From the NCBI GenBank assembly GCA_945901065.1, contig CAMDKI010000005.1, forward strand, positions 124,001-188,000: DNA of 64,000 bases, read 5' to 3'. This document shows positions 44,226-52,679 of the stretch, in pieces. A model generated the notes under the pieces. The model saw only the letters and a list, made by a program, of their open reading frames with translations, was not told the origin of the DNA and made no database searches. How positions within the stretch are numbered: position 1 is the stretch's first letter; each line of letters opens with the position of its first letter. This stretch comes from Chitinophaga pinensis. GTDB taxonomy: Bacteria > Bacteroidota > Bacteroidia > Chitinophagales > CAIOSU01. Made by a program: the position numbers and the translations under genes.

Positions 44226-44271
44226 TATTGACTTTTTCGCTAAATGATGCTAATTTACTTATCAATAACAA

Positions 44272-44796
44272 ATGTTGATGGTGAGAGTTTTATTCGCAGT
44301 TGTCTTTTGTATCGGTATGGTGCCATGCACAGTGGCACAAAGCTTTGCCCCAGAAGTATGGGCAACGGCTGGAGGTTTCGGTACGCATGCTCATGGCAGT
44401 GTAACATGGACCATGGGCGAGACTTTTATTGAAACACAAGCGCAAAATACACTTGAAGTTACTTTTACCCAAGGCTTTAACCAGCCATTTTTGAGAAAAG
44501 GCCCAACAGGCGCAACGCAACCCAATTCAGATATTTCCCCAATTTTTACGGTTTTTCCAAACCCAACTAGCGGTATCATCCGTATAAGGCTTAGTAGGCC
44601 GTATGATAAGCCAGTTGAAGTAGCACTGTACAATACCCTTGGGCAATTGATGCAGAGCGACTTATGGCTGCCAAGTACAGCTGCTCCCGAGAAGGAATTA
44701 TCACTGGAAAATTTAGCCAATGGCGTTTATTTTCTGCAGATTAGCCTTGAAGGTGAAAGTTTAGGCGTATACAAAGTGCAAAAAGACCACCATTGA
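44272..44796 (+). CDS. small exported protein with T9SS type A sorting domain
   Basis: 174 residues. A signal peptide (about 1-23, CTVAQS) is followed by a short domain with ATAGGFGTHAHGSVTWTMGE and TFTQGFNQP, found in many small Bacteroidota surface proteins, and a C-terminal type A T9SS tail from about 95 (FTVFPNPTSGIIRIRL, LANGVYFLQISLEGESLGVY). The first Met or the Met3 could be the start. Its TGA overlaps the TTG start of the collagen-like gene by 3 bases, so the two proteins are made together and may work together on the surface. Function unknown. Confidence 0.85.
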   Translation: MLMVRVLFAVVFCIGMVPCTVAQSFAPEVWATAGGFGTHAHGSVTWTMGETFIETQAQNTLEVTFTQGFNQPFLRKGPTGATQPNSDISPIFTVFPNPTSGIIRIRLSRPYDKPVEVALYNTLGQLMQSDLWLPSTAAPEKELSLENLANGVYFLQISLEGESLGVYKVQKDHH

Positions 44797-47156
44797 GTAA
44801 ACAAGGCTTAAATATTTTTATCGGTGCTATATTGTCGGTGTGCCTGTTAATGCTGCCCAGTTTCGTTTTGGCGCAAGCTCCGCATGGTGTAAAGTATCAA
44901 GCAGTTGCTCGAGACGCTTCTGGTGAGCCAATGACTAATACCAATGTCTTCGTTCGTTTAAGTATAATAGATGGCGGCGAAAACGGAGTGGTAGTATATC
45001 GCGAAGCACACAAGGTAAAAACCAACGAATTTGGGTTAATCAATCTGGTACTTGGCCAAGGTTTGGCTGAAGTTGGTCGTTTCGATCAAATACCTTGGGC
45101 TTCGGGCGCAAAGTGGGTTTGGATAGAAATGGATTGGGACAACCACGGTTTTATAACTATTGGCAAGAGCGAAATGCTCTCTGTTCCTTTTGCATTGTAT
45201 GCTTTAAATTCTGGAAATTCTAACATTAATTTGGGTGATACCAGTGATGTAAATGAATTGATTACTCGCTTCGATTTTGATCCGTTAACTGGCAAGCTCT
45301 CCATAGAAGATGCTGGAAACAGCTATAGTGTGCTGTTGGATACCGATAAGGATGATTTAGCGAACAATTATTTAAACGACCTTGCCGACGTTCAAGCACA
45401 TCCGCATCAAAATCATGTTTTGAAGTGGGATGGTGCTCGTTGGGTTTCTGCGAGTGATTCGGCCTATTTCCAAAACTTAGCCATCATCAATCATTTATTG
45501 ACACTTACTAACGGTAATGCTATAAGCCTGTCTGGATATTTAGATAATACCGATGAGCAAGCCTTGAGTTTTGATCAACAAACCAATACGATTAGCCTTA
45601 CCAATGGCGGACAAGTTGATTTGTCATCAATAGCCAGCAAAGGGGTAGCGGGTGTGGTATTTGACCCTAGCACAAAATTGCTCACCTTACAAACCCTTGG
45701 TGGAGGCTATTCAGTAGATTTATCAAGTTTGGTAGGCGGTGCACAAACCATATCATTAGCTGGCGATACGCTCCGGTTAAGCGATGGTGGCGGTGCGGTA
45801 GTGTTACCCATTATGCAAGGCCCAACTGGGGCACAAGGTATAGCAGGCCCACAAGGCCCCAAAGGCGACCCAGGAGTAGATGGTGCTGTTGGCCCTACAG
45901 GTGCTGATGGATTGCCCGGTGCACAAGGCGCGACAGGTGCTACTGGGGCTATAGGTGCTATGGGTATTCAAGGCCCCACCGGAGCAACTGGAGCAGTTGG
46001 TCCGCAAGGCCTGCAGGGTAGCCAAGGTACCACTGGAGCCACTGGACCTCAAGGTTTAACTGGTGCCGACGGTGCCACCGGCCCTCAAGGTCCTCAAGGT
46101 ATTAAAGGTGATACTGGTCCTGCGGGTCCGCAAGGTTTGAATGGTATTGATGGCGTAAATGGTGTTGACGGGATGCCAGGTGCTACGGGTGCCACTGGAC
46201 CAGCGGGTAGCGCTAATTTAAACGGTACGGTTGGTTACTTAGTGAAATTTACCCCTGATGGTGTTTCGGGAAGCAACTCTATATTATACGAAACGAATAA
46301 TAGATTGGGTCTTGGCACCATAATACCAACTGCTAGGTTGCATATCAATGCGCCTGCAGGAACCAATCCGCTGCAAATTGACCTAAATGGCACAAGCAAA
46401 TTGAGTATTCTTAGCAACGGTAAAGTTATACTCGGCACGGTTACTAGCCCAATTTTTGGTATTGAAATGGGTGGCAATTCAAGCACTACTGCAGCACGCT
46501 CACAAAATTATCATACCCGCGGCACGGGCTTTACCTCGGTAGGAAACAATGTGGCCGGATTGCATTTAAACAACGGTTCGGGCAGCGCATCTACAGGCTT
46601 TAGTATTGGTGCAGCGGGCTTTGCCAGAGACAATTCCAACACGGCATTTGGTGGTTACTTTATTAACGACAACTCTTATGCCTACGTTGGAGGATGGAAT
46701 TTTGACGCCACTACTAATCTTTTTACTCCTTACAAAATCATTGGCAATGGCGCTGTATCAACCATAGTTGAAGATGTAGCGGGCAATAAAGTAACCATGT
46801 TCTGTCCTGAAGCACCGGAAGTTTTGTTTCAAGACTATGGTATGGGGGAGTTAGTAAATGGCCAAGCAATAATATCAATTGACCCTACATTCGCTAAGAA
46901 CATTCTAGTGGATGCAGACCACCCATTGAAAGTGTTTATTCAGTTAGAAGGCGATTGTAATGGTGTGTTTGTTACCAACAAATCGGAAAACGGATTTACC
47001 GTAACAGAGTTGGCCAATGGCAAAAGCAATACATCATTTTCTTGGATGATAGTAGCTACTCGTAAAAACGAAATGATTGGCAATAAAGAAGCTAGCTACG
47101 ATGTTCGTTTCCCTACCGCACCAGCAATGTTGGAGCAAAGCCAATTGGAGAAATAA
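44793..47156 (+). CDS. exported collagen-like repeat protein
   Basis: 787 residues. The start is a TTG at 44793 overlapping the previous TGA; the next in-frame ATG lies inside the hydrophobic signal (LLMLPSFVLAQ), so TTG is required for a whole signal peptide. Residues about 29-145 form a beta-rich domain (GVKYQAVARDASGEPMTNTN; SVPFALYALNSG) usual at the N-terminus of such Bacteroidota proteins. From 343 to about 471 run 43 uninterrupted Gly-X-Y triplets rich in GAT, GPQ and GAD, able to form a triple helix. A fibre-like C-terminal part follows (VGYLVKFTPDGVSGSNSILY; AAGFARDNSNTAFGG). No T9SS tail is seen; the small type A protein upstream could be its carrier (inference). Confidence 0.85.
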   Translation: MSKQGLNIFIGAILSVCLLMLPSFVLAQAPHGVKYQAVARDASGEPMTNTNVFVRLSIIDGGENGVVVYREAHKVKTNEFGLINLVLGQGLAEVGRFDQIPWASGAKWVWIEMDWDNHGFITIGKSEMLSVPFALYALNSGNSNINLGDTSDVNELITRFDFDPLTGKLSIEDAGNSYSVLLDTDKDDLANNYLNDLADVQAHPHQNHVLKWDGARWVSASDSAYFQNLAIINHLLTLTNGNAISLSGYLDNTDEQALSFDQQTNTISLTNGGQVDLSSIASKGVAGVVFDPSTKLLTLQTLGGGYSVDLSSLVGGAQTISLAGDTLRLSDGGGAVVLPIMQGPTGAQGIAGPQGPKGDPGVDGAVGPTGADGLPGAQGATGATGAIGAMGIQGPTGATGAVGPQGLQGSQGTTGATGPQGLTGADGATGPQGPQGIKGDTGPAGPQGLNGIDGVNGVDGMPGATGATGPAGSANLNGTVGYLVKFTPDGVSGSNSILYETNNRLGLGTIIPTARLHINAPAGTNPLQIDLNGTSKLSILSNGKVILGTVTSPIFGIEMGGNSSTTAARSQNYHTRGTGFTSVGNNVAGLHLNNGSGSASTGFSIGAAGFARDNSNTAFGGYFINDNSYAYVGGWNFDATTNLFTPYKIIGNGAVSTIVEDVAGNKVTMFCPEAPEVLFQDYGMGELVNGQAIISIDPTFAKNILVDADHPLKVFIQLEGDCNGVFVTNKSENGFTVTELANGKSNTSFSWMIVATRKNEMIGNKEASYDVRFPTAPAMLEQSQLEK

Positions 47157-47162
47157 CTTATT

Positions 47163-47181
47163 AGTAACTAGTAAATAGTAG
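47163..47181. repeat. ACTAG/TAAATAG heptad repeat between collagen-like gene and ffh
   Basis: AGTAACTAGTAAATAGTAG has a 7-nt period. A related array is at 48634-48668 on the other side of ffh. Confidence 0.5.
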
Positions 47182-47223
47182 ACAAAAGCTAAAGAACTAA
47201 CCAGTTAATAATCTTTCTGTGGA

Positions 47224-47256
47224 CCATCTACTGTCGACCATCTACTGTCGACCGTG
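47224..47256. repeat. tandem 14-mer repeat next to the ffh stop
   Basis: CCATCTACTGTCGA is present twice without change (47224-47237 and 47238-47251) with a partial third copy CCGTGG. The period is 14, twice 7. It lies 11 bases from the ffh stop. Confidence 0.75.
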
Positions 47257-47266
47257 GACTAGTTAA

Positions 47267-48592
47267 TTATCTTCTCGGCAAGCCTTTCATGCCGCCAGCA
47301 GCGCTCATTTTGGTAAAGTTGCGCATCATCTTTTTCATTTCCTCAAACTGCTTCAAAAACTGGTTTACCTCTTGTATAGTGTTGCCACTGCCTTTGGCCA
47401 ACCGCTCACGGCGTTTACCGTTTAGTAAGTCAGGGTTGGTGCGTTCCGCAGGCGTCATTGAGAAAATAATGGCCTCGATTTTTTTGAACGAGCTATCATC
47501 AATATCAATATCTTTAATGGCTTTGCCCATGCCCGGTATCATGCCCAACAAATCCTTGATGTTACCCATCTTACGGATTTGGTTCAATTGGGTAAGGAAG
47601 TCATTAAAATCAAAGGTATTCTTGCTGATTTTGGCTTGAAGCTTGGCTGCTTGTTCCTCGTCATACTGCTCTTGGGCGCGCTCTACGAAAGAGATAATAT
47701 CGCCCATACCCAAAATACGCTGCGACATCCTATCGGGGTGAAACACCTCAAGCGCATCCATTTTCTCGCCAGTACCTACAAACTTAATAGGCTTATCAAC
47801 GGTATATTTAATAGTAAGAGCCGCACCACCACGCGTATCACCGTCCAACTTGGTAAGGATAACGCCATCAAAGTTTAAGCGATCGTTGAAGGCTTTGGCA
47901 GTATTCACGGCATCTTGGCCCGTCATACTATCCACTACAAACAAAATCTCTTGCGGGTTGATTGCCTTTTTGATATTGGCAATCTCGTTCATCATATCCT
48001 CATCCACCGCCAAGCGGCCAGCGGTATCCACTATCACTACATCTTTGCCAGTGGCTTTGGCATGAGCTATTGCGTTTTCTGCAATTTTTACCGGGTTTAG
48101 GTTTCCCTCCTCAGTATATACTTCAACACCCAATTGCTCGCCTAATACTTTCAATTGGTTTATAGCCGCAGGGCGGTAAACGTCGCAAGCTACTAGTAGC
48201 GGCTTTTTATTTTTTTTGGTTTTTAAGTAAAGCGCTAATTTGCCAGAGTGGGTAGTTTTACCGGAACCTTGTAAGCCGGCCATCAATACCACGGCTGGTT
48301 TGCCATCGGCATTAAACTCGGCAACGGTGCCACCCATCAATGCGGTAAGCTCGTCTTTAACGATTTTCACCATCAACTGGCCTGGCTGAACGGCTGTAAT
48401 AACAGATTCGCCAATTGCTTTGTCCTTTACATTATCTGTAAATTCTTTGGCAATTTTATAGTTTACGTCAGCATCTACTAATGCGCGGCGTATCTCTTTT
48501 AGCGAAGATGAAATATTAACATCGGTAATCTTGTGCTGGCCTTTCAGTACCTTAAACGCTCCTTCCAGCCTATCCGACAAATTCTCAAACAT
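47267..48592 (-). CDS. ffh: signal recognition particle protein Ffh
   Basis: 441 residues, usual for bacterial Ffh. N domain about 1-95; G domain with the P-loop GLQGSGKTT at 106-114, DVYRPAAINQL, DTAGRL (near 192-197) and TKLDGDTRGG (near 249-258); M domain with the methionine-rich end (MGNIKDLLGMIPGMGKAI, FEEMKKMMRNFTKMSAAGGM) that binds SRP RNA and signal sequences. It targets nascent membrane proteins with FtsY. A -7 box lies at 48627-48634. Heptad-type repeats lie on both sides of the gene. The 4.5S RNA gene was not seen nearby. Confidence 0.97.
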   Translation of the reverse strand: MFENLSDRLEGAFKVLKGQHKITDVNISSSLKEIRRALVDADVNYKIAKEFTDNVKDKAIGESVITAVQPGQLMVKIVKDELTALMGGTVAEFNADGKPAVVLMAGLQGSGKTTHSGKLALYLKTKKNKKPLLVACDVYRPAAINQLKVLGEQLGVEVYTEEGNLNPVKIAENAIAHAKATGKDVVIVDTAGRLAVDEDMMNEIANIKKAINPQEILFVVDSMTGQDAVNTAKAFNDRLNFDGVILTKLDGDTRGGAALTIKYTVDKPIKFVGTGEKMDALEVFHPDRMSQRILGMGDIISFVERAQEQYDEEQAAKLQAKISKNTFDFNDFLTQLNQIRKMGNIKDLLGMIPGMGKAIKDIDIDDSSFKKIEAIIFSMTPAERTNPDLLNGKRRERLAKGSGNTIQEVNQFLKQFEEMKKMMRNFTKMSAAGGMKGLPRR

Positions 48593-48626
48593 AGCAATAG
48601 CTCTTTATCCTGTTATTAACGGACTG

Positions 48627-48634
48627 CAAAGATA
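48627..48634 (-). promoter_or_regulatory. -7 promoter box of ffh
   Basis: On the minus strand TATCTTTG fits TAnnTTTG, 34 bases before the ATG at 48592. The heptad repeat at 48634-48668 occupies the -33 position. Confidence 0.45.
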
Positions 48635-48668
48635 GTAACTAGCAGCTACTAAATAGTAAATAGCGGCT
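48634..48668. repeat. ACTAG/TAAATAG heptad repeat upstream of ffh
   Basis: AGTAACTAGCAGCTACTAAA is followed by TAGTAAATAGCGGCT; it shares TAACTAG and TAGTAAATAG words with 47163-47181 downstream of ffh, and abuts the ffh -7 box. Confidence 0.5.
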
Positions 48669-48721
48669 ATAAAATCGTTTCCATAGCTAACATGCACATT
48701 CGTGGGCAAATTGCTCAAGCA

Positions 48722-51712
48722 TCAACGTACGAATATCTTTCGGGTAACCGTGCCTTTGTCGGTTACAATTCGGGCTATATAAGTGCCACTGTTCAATTTA
48801 CTTAGGTCTTTTTGGAAACCACTTACAAACTGCTCATGAACCAATAATTGCCCAGCAACGCTATATAGCTCAAAAGTATGCAGTGCATTTCCTTGAGGGC
48901 TGATGGCATAAACCACGTTATCGTAACTCCACAAGCTTGGCTCGCTTATGCTTGCAAGGATAGCTGCCGAGATGATGGTAATGTATGTTGAGTTGGAAGA
49001 TGCAGTACATTGTCCTCGGGTAACTACAACTGAATAACTGCCAGATTCTGTTACCAGGTAGTTTAGGAAGTTGGCACCAAGTATAGGGCTATTGTTTAAA
49101 TACCATTGGTAGCCACTAGCACTTGGGTCAGGGTTGCTTACCACCAAAGAATCAGTCAATACTTGTATTACAGGCGGAGATAAGCTAGGCAGCACTACTA
49201 CCGTAAAACTATCGATGGCGCTGCTAGTGCCGTTTGATACATTGGCGTAATAGGTTGTGGTAATGGATGGTGTTGCCTCGGTAGTAGCGCATGCGGTGCA
49301 ACTCAAGCCAGCTGATGGGCTCCAATTTACAAAACTGCCGCCCGTAGCATTTAAGGTTGAAGTGCCGCCAGCGCAAACGGTGTCATCGCCCGAAATGTTG
49401 GTTACAATTGGGGCCACAAACAAGTTGGCATTAATTGAATCGATGGGAATGCTCAATACCGACCTCGCATGAGTACCTGCTATTAGTTTTTGGTTTAGCG
49501 CATCAATCTTTAAGTCATATACAACCATTACGGGCATATTGCTGCCAAGCCTTTCCCAATATGCACCTTGATTGACGGTGTAATAAACACCACCATCGGT
49601 AGCTACAAAAACGAGGCTATCGTTTAAGTTGCTTATCTCGATTTCATTTATTGCAATGGGCGGTAAATTGCCCGAAATATCGGTCCAGGTATCACCGTCG
49701 TTTCTCGACAGGTGAATGTGTGGTATAAAGTCATTGTCTTTGTATCCAGAATGCGAAACCATTAACAACCCTGCTGTTAGCGATGAGGATTCTAAATCAG
49801 TAACATAGCGGTTGGGCAAACTTGCATTAATGCTTGTCCAGTTGTTGCCCCCATCAATGGTTCGCCAAACGTTCCCATCGCTTGTTCCACAGAAAACCCT
49901 ATCATTTACTAGCTTTGATTCCTCAACAACGCTTATGTTATTCCTTCCTTCGCCCCAGATAGGCCCTTTGGTCAAATCGTTGCTAATGGGCTGCCAAAAT
50001 GGAAAGTTACCAATTGTTGATTTATACATTCGGTAAGTTCCAGTGTATAGCACGTCGGGGTTGAAATTGCTTAACAAGTATGGCATATCCCAATTGCGCC
50101 TATCGTTGTTATCAATTCCATCAACCGCATCGTAAATATAATTTCCACCATCATCGGTAGTATAAATAGCGCCATTTTGGGTTTCTACATAAAAAATGTC
50201 GGGTATAAGTGGATGGAACTGAATATCAAATCCATCTCCTCCAAATATTCTGCCCCATTGGTTTATGCTGGCCTTATTGCCTACACAAGTGCCATTGTCT
50301 TGTGCTCCACCGTAATATACTCCCGGGTTGTGTGGATTGATGGCTACGTGATAGAATTGTGTTACGGGCAAATTCTCTATATCTAGCCAGGTATCGCCGC
50401 GGTCGGTGCTGGCATAAAGTCCGCCATCGGTTCCGCAATAAATGGTATTTCCATCAAACACCAAATCATGTTTATCGGCATGAAAATCGTATGTGTACCA
50501 AGGTGGGCCTGCCATGGTCCAGTTGCTACCGCCATCACTTGAGCGATACAAATCCACTCCCAGAAGGAACAATTCATTATTGTTGGCTGGGTTAACTTTT
50601 ACATGCCCAAAGTACCATCCAAAACCACCTAGCGCATCAGTAGGCAATCCATTATTAGGCAAGGCTACCCATGTTTGCCCACCATTGGTAGTTTTGTAAA
50701 TGCCTTGTAAATCGTAGGCGTTGTTTACCACCGAGGCGAACAACAAGTTTGGGTCGCTTGCGCTCATGTCAATATTAATGCGGCTTAGCGGACTTGTGTT
50801 GGGAATGCCGCTCATGATAGGTTGCCAAGTTTGGCCCGCATCGGTCGATTTTAATATTTGGCAATCCGGTCCGGTCAACAAACTTACCATGCTGTTTCGT
50901 ATCCTATTCCAGCTGGTAATATAAATTACATTGGTATCGGTAGGGTGCAATAGCATATCAATTACGCCCGCACTATCTGATTTATAGTAAACCTGGTTCC
51001 AGTTTTGTCCTCCGTCAGTTGATTTGTAAAGCCCTCTTTGGTTGTTCTTTTGGAATGGAAGCCCCATAGTGCCGGCATATATCAAGTTTGGATTGAGCGG
51101 GTGTACTTCCAATTTCGATACTATTCGTTGGTCAACAAGCCCTAAGTTTGTCCACGTTTGTCCAGCATCGGTACTCTTGTAAACACCATCGCCAATAAAC
51201 GGATAGCCGCTAATGTTAGGATCACCGGTACCAACATAAATGGTATTGTGGTTGCTCGGGTCAATTTCAATATCGCCTATAGATAGGTATGGTTGATCAT
51301 CGAATATAGGTGCCCACGTAGCACCTGCGTTTGTGGTTTTAAATACGCCACCGCAGGCAGTGCCTACATATATTATGTTTGAGTTGGTTGGGTCTACGGC
51401 AATGGTATTTATGCGACCGCCGATATTACCAGGTCCTTCGCTTTCCCATACTAGTGAATTTCCACTGCGCTGGCCTAATTGGTTTTTGGCCCTTAAATAA
51501 TCGGCACGAGCTATCTCCAGCGCTTTATTGTAAGCCGCCATCGGGAATGCCGTATCTGGATAGCTGCGTTGCATAAAGAAATGGTCGTCGGGGGCAAACT
51601 TGTTAATTAGTTTGGTTGCATCAAGGGTGCCCAAAGTGTCGCTTAGAGGGCTTTGAATGCAAGCTCCTAAAAAAAGTAAAACACCAAATATTAATAGTAG
51701 CCCTTTATTCAT
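48722..51712 (-). CDS. BNR/sortilin-like propeller lipoprotein with Ig-like unit and T9SS type A tail
   Basis: 996 residues from the ATG at 51712; a TTG at 51736 would add 8 polar residues before the signal and is rejected. The signal is lipoprotein-like (LLLIFGVLLFLGAC, Cys18). About nine Asp-box motifs [SN]-x-D-x-G-x-x-W (KSTDAGQTW, KSTDGGQNW, RSSDGGSNW, ASTDRGDTW, RTIDGGNNW and others) over about 95-700 form two-propeller sortilin/BNR-type architecture. An Ig-like unit follows near 775-850, then a type A T9SS tail (FELYSVAGQLLVHEQ, LNSGTYIARIV, KIFVR at the end). The protein probably lies on the cell surface. Whether lipidation or T9SS wins is unclear; both signals look intact. No catalytic function is recognised. 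Confidence 0.82.
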   Translation of the reverse strand: MNKGLLLIFGVLLFLGACIQSPLSDTLGTLDATKLINKFAPDDHFFMQRSYPDTAFPMAAYNKALEIARADYLRAKNQLGQRSGNSLVWESEGPGNIGGRINTIAVDPTNSNIIYVGTACGGVFKTTNAGATWAPIFDDQPYLSIGDIEIDPSNHNTIYVGTGDPNISGYPFIGDGVYKSTDAGQTWTNLGLVDQRIVSKLEVHPLNPNLIYAGTMGLPFQKNNQRGLYKSTDGGQNWNQVYYKSDSAGVIDMLLHPTDTNVIYITSWNRIRNSMVSLLTGPDCQILKSTDAGQTWQPIMSGIPNTSPLSRINIDMSASDPNLLFASVVNNAYDLQGIYKTTNGGQTWVALPNNGLPTDALGGFGWYFGHVKVNPANNNELFLLGVDLYRSSDGGSNWTMAGPPWYTYDFHADKHDLVFDGNTIYCGTDGGLYASTDRGDTWLDIENLPVTQFYHVAINPHNPGVYYGGAQDNGTCVGNKASINQWGRIFGGDGFDIQFHPLIPDIFYVETQNGAIYTTDDGGNYIYDAVDGIDNNDRRNWDMPYLLSNFNPDVLYTGTYRMYKSTIGNFPFWQPISNDLTKGPIWGEGRNNISVVEESKLVNDRVFCGTSDGNVWRTIDGGNNWTSINASLPNRYVTDLESSSLTAGLLMVSHSGYKDNDFIPHIHLSRNDGDTWTDISGNLPPIAINEIEISNLNDSLVFVATDGGVYYTVNQGAYWERLGSNMPVMVVYDLKIDALNQKLIAGTHARSVLSIPIDSINANLFVAPIVTNISGDDTVCAGGTSTLNATGGSFVNWSPSAGLSCTACATTEATPSITTTYYANVSNGTSSAIDSFTVVVLPSLSPPVIQVLTDSLVVSNPDPSASGYQWYLNNSPILGANFLNYLVTESGSYSVVVTRGQCTASSNSTYITIISAAILASISEPSLWSYDNVVYAISPQGNALHTFELYSVAGQLLVHEQFVSGFQKDLSKLNSGTYIARIVTDKGTVTRKIFVR

Positions 51713-51830
51713 GTAAGTGGGTTTTGAGTACTGCAAATTACTGATTTATTGATGGAGAAAATAATTCAGAGGTTGCAATAGGGGCAATATCCTATATAAA
51801 CCTACCATAACAATTCTGTAATTTTACACC

Positions 51831-52550
51831 ATGCTCCTTCCCGAACAAGACCCAATGGGTCAAGCTATGCTTGATTATTTTAGATTTCCCGATGAAAAGG
51901 CAAACATTACGGTGCACTGCGACATAGCCGACGATGATGTGATACCTGTAAAGCTTCTTTTCAGAAACTGGGAGGAGATGAATGCTTTAGAACAGATGGC
52001 TATTGAAAATTGCTTTGGCCGGGTGCTCGATTTGGGAGCTGGTTCCGGTTGCCATGCGCTTGAGTTACAGAAAATAGGAGTAGAGGTAGTGGCGGCTGAT
52101 ATCTCGCCCGGAGCAATTGAGGTAATGAAAGCTAGGGGAGTGTCAGATGCCAGGGGTACTGATTTAATTGGTTTGGGCGATGAAAAGTTTGATACCATAT
52201 TGATGATGATGAACGGTATCGGAATTACGGGTAGTCTTGCAGGCCTTACCGATTGGTTGAAACAAGCAAAGCAATATCTTGCTCCGGGTGGGCATATTAT
52301 TTTTGACACTTCCGACATTGAGTACATTTATACAGAAAAGGACGGTTCCATTAGTATACCAATGGACAGGGACTATTATGGCGAGGTTAGGTATCAAATG
52401 ATCTATAAGGATGTAAAAGGGTCTGAATTCCCATGGTTGTTTATTGATAGTGTTACACTTACCAACATAGCATATGAGTGTGGATATGACGTTGAACTGC
52501 TCGATGCGGGCGAGAATTTCACCTACTTGGTAAGGCTTTCATTACTGTAG
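51831..52550 (+). CDS. class I SAM-dependent methyltransferase
   Basis: 239 residues. SAM-binding motif I is VLDLGAGSGCHALEL at 65-79, followed by VVAADISPGAIEVMKARGV near 86-104 (acidic end of strand 2 binds the ribose), DTILMMMNGIGITG near 123-136 (motif IV) and LAPGGHIIFDTSD near 151-163. The N-terminal 60 residues are extra, and the C-terminal part (about 170-239) is unlike named families. Substrate unknown; the next genes give no hint. The gene stands alone, divergent from the BNR lipoprotein. Confidence 0.88.
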   Translation: MLLPEQDPMGQAMLDYFRFPDEKANITVHCDIADDDVIPVKLLFRNWEEMNALEQMAIENCFGRVLDLGAGSGCHALELQKIGVEVVAADISPGAIEVMKARGVSDARGTDLIGLGDEKFDTILMMMNGIGITGSLAGLTDWLKQAKQYLAPGGHIIFDTSDIEYIYTEKDGSISIPMDRDYYGEVRYQMIYKDVKGSEFPWLFIDSVTLTNIAYECGYDVELLDAGENFTYLVRLSLL

Positions 52551-52587
52551 TTGTTTTAGTTGCAGCTTTTCTTAATATGATGCTGGG

Positions 52588-52624
52588 GTTTCATTTTTAG
52601 TGCCCTTTAACACTAAAATGAAAC
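52588..52624. repeat. inverted repeat between methyltransferase and hybrid kinase genes
   Basis: GTTTCATTTTTAGTG (52588-52602) and CACTAAAATGAAAC (52611-52624) pair over 14 bp with one bulged T and an 8-base loop. There is no T run after it, so it may be a terminator with poor tail or an operator for the kinase gene. Confidence 0.5.
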
Positions 52625-52679
52625 TGGTTCTTGGCATAGCAACATAGTATTTATTATATTCGGCAACAAGATAAAAGCT

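Noticed and set aside
45819-46210. Collagen-type repeats considered as a tandem DNA repeat array
   Set aside because: Periodicity is explained by Gly-X-Y coding; nucleotide units are not conserved beyond the codon pattern.
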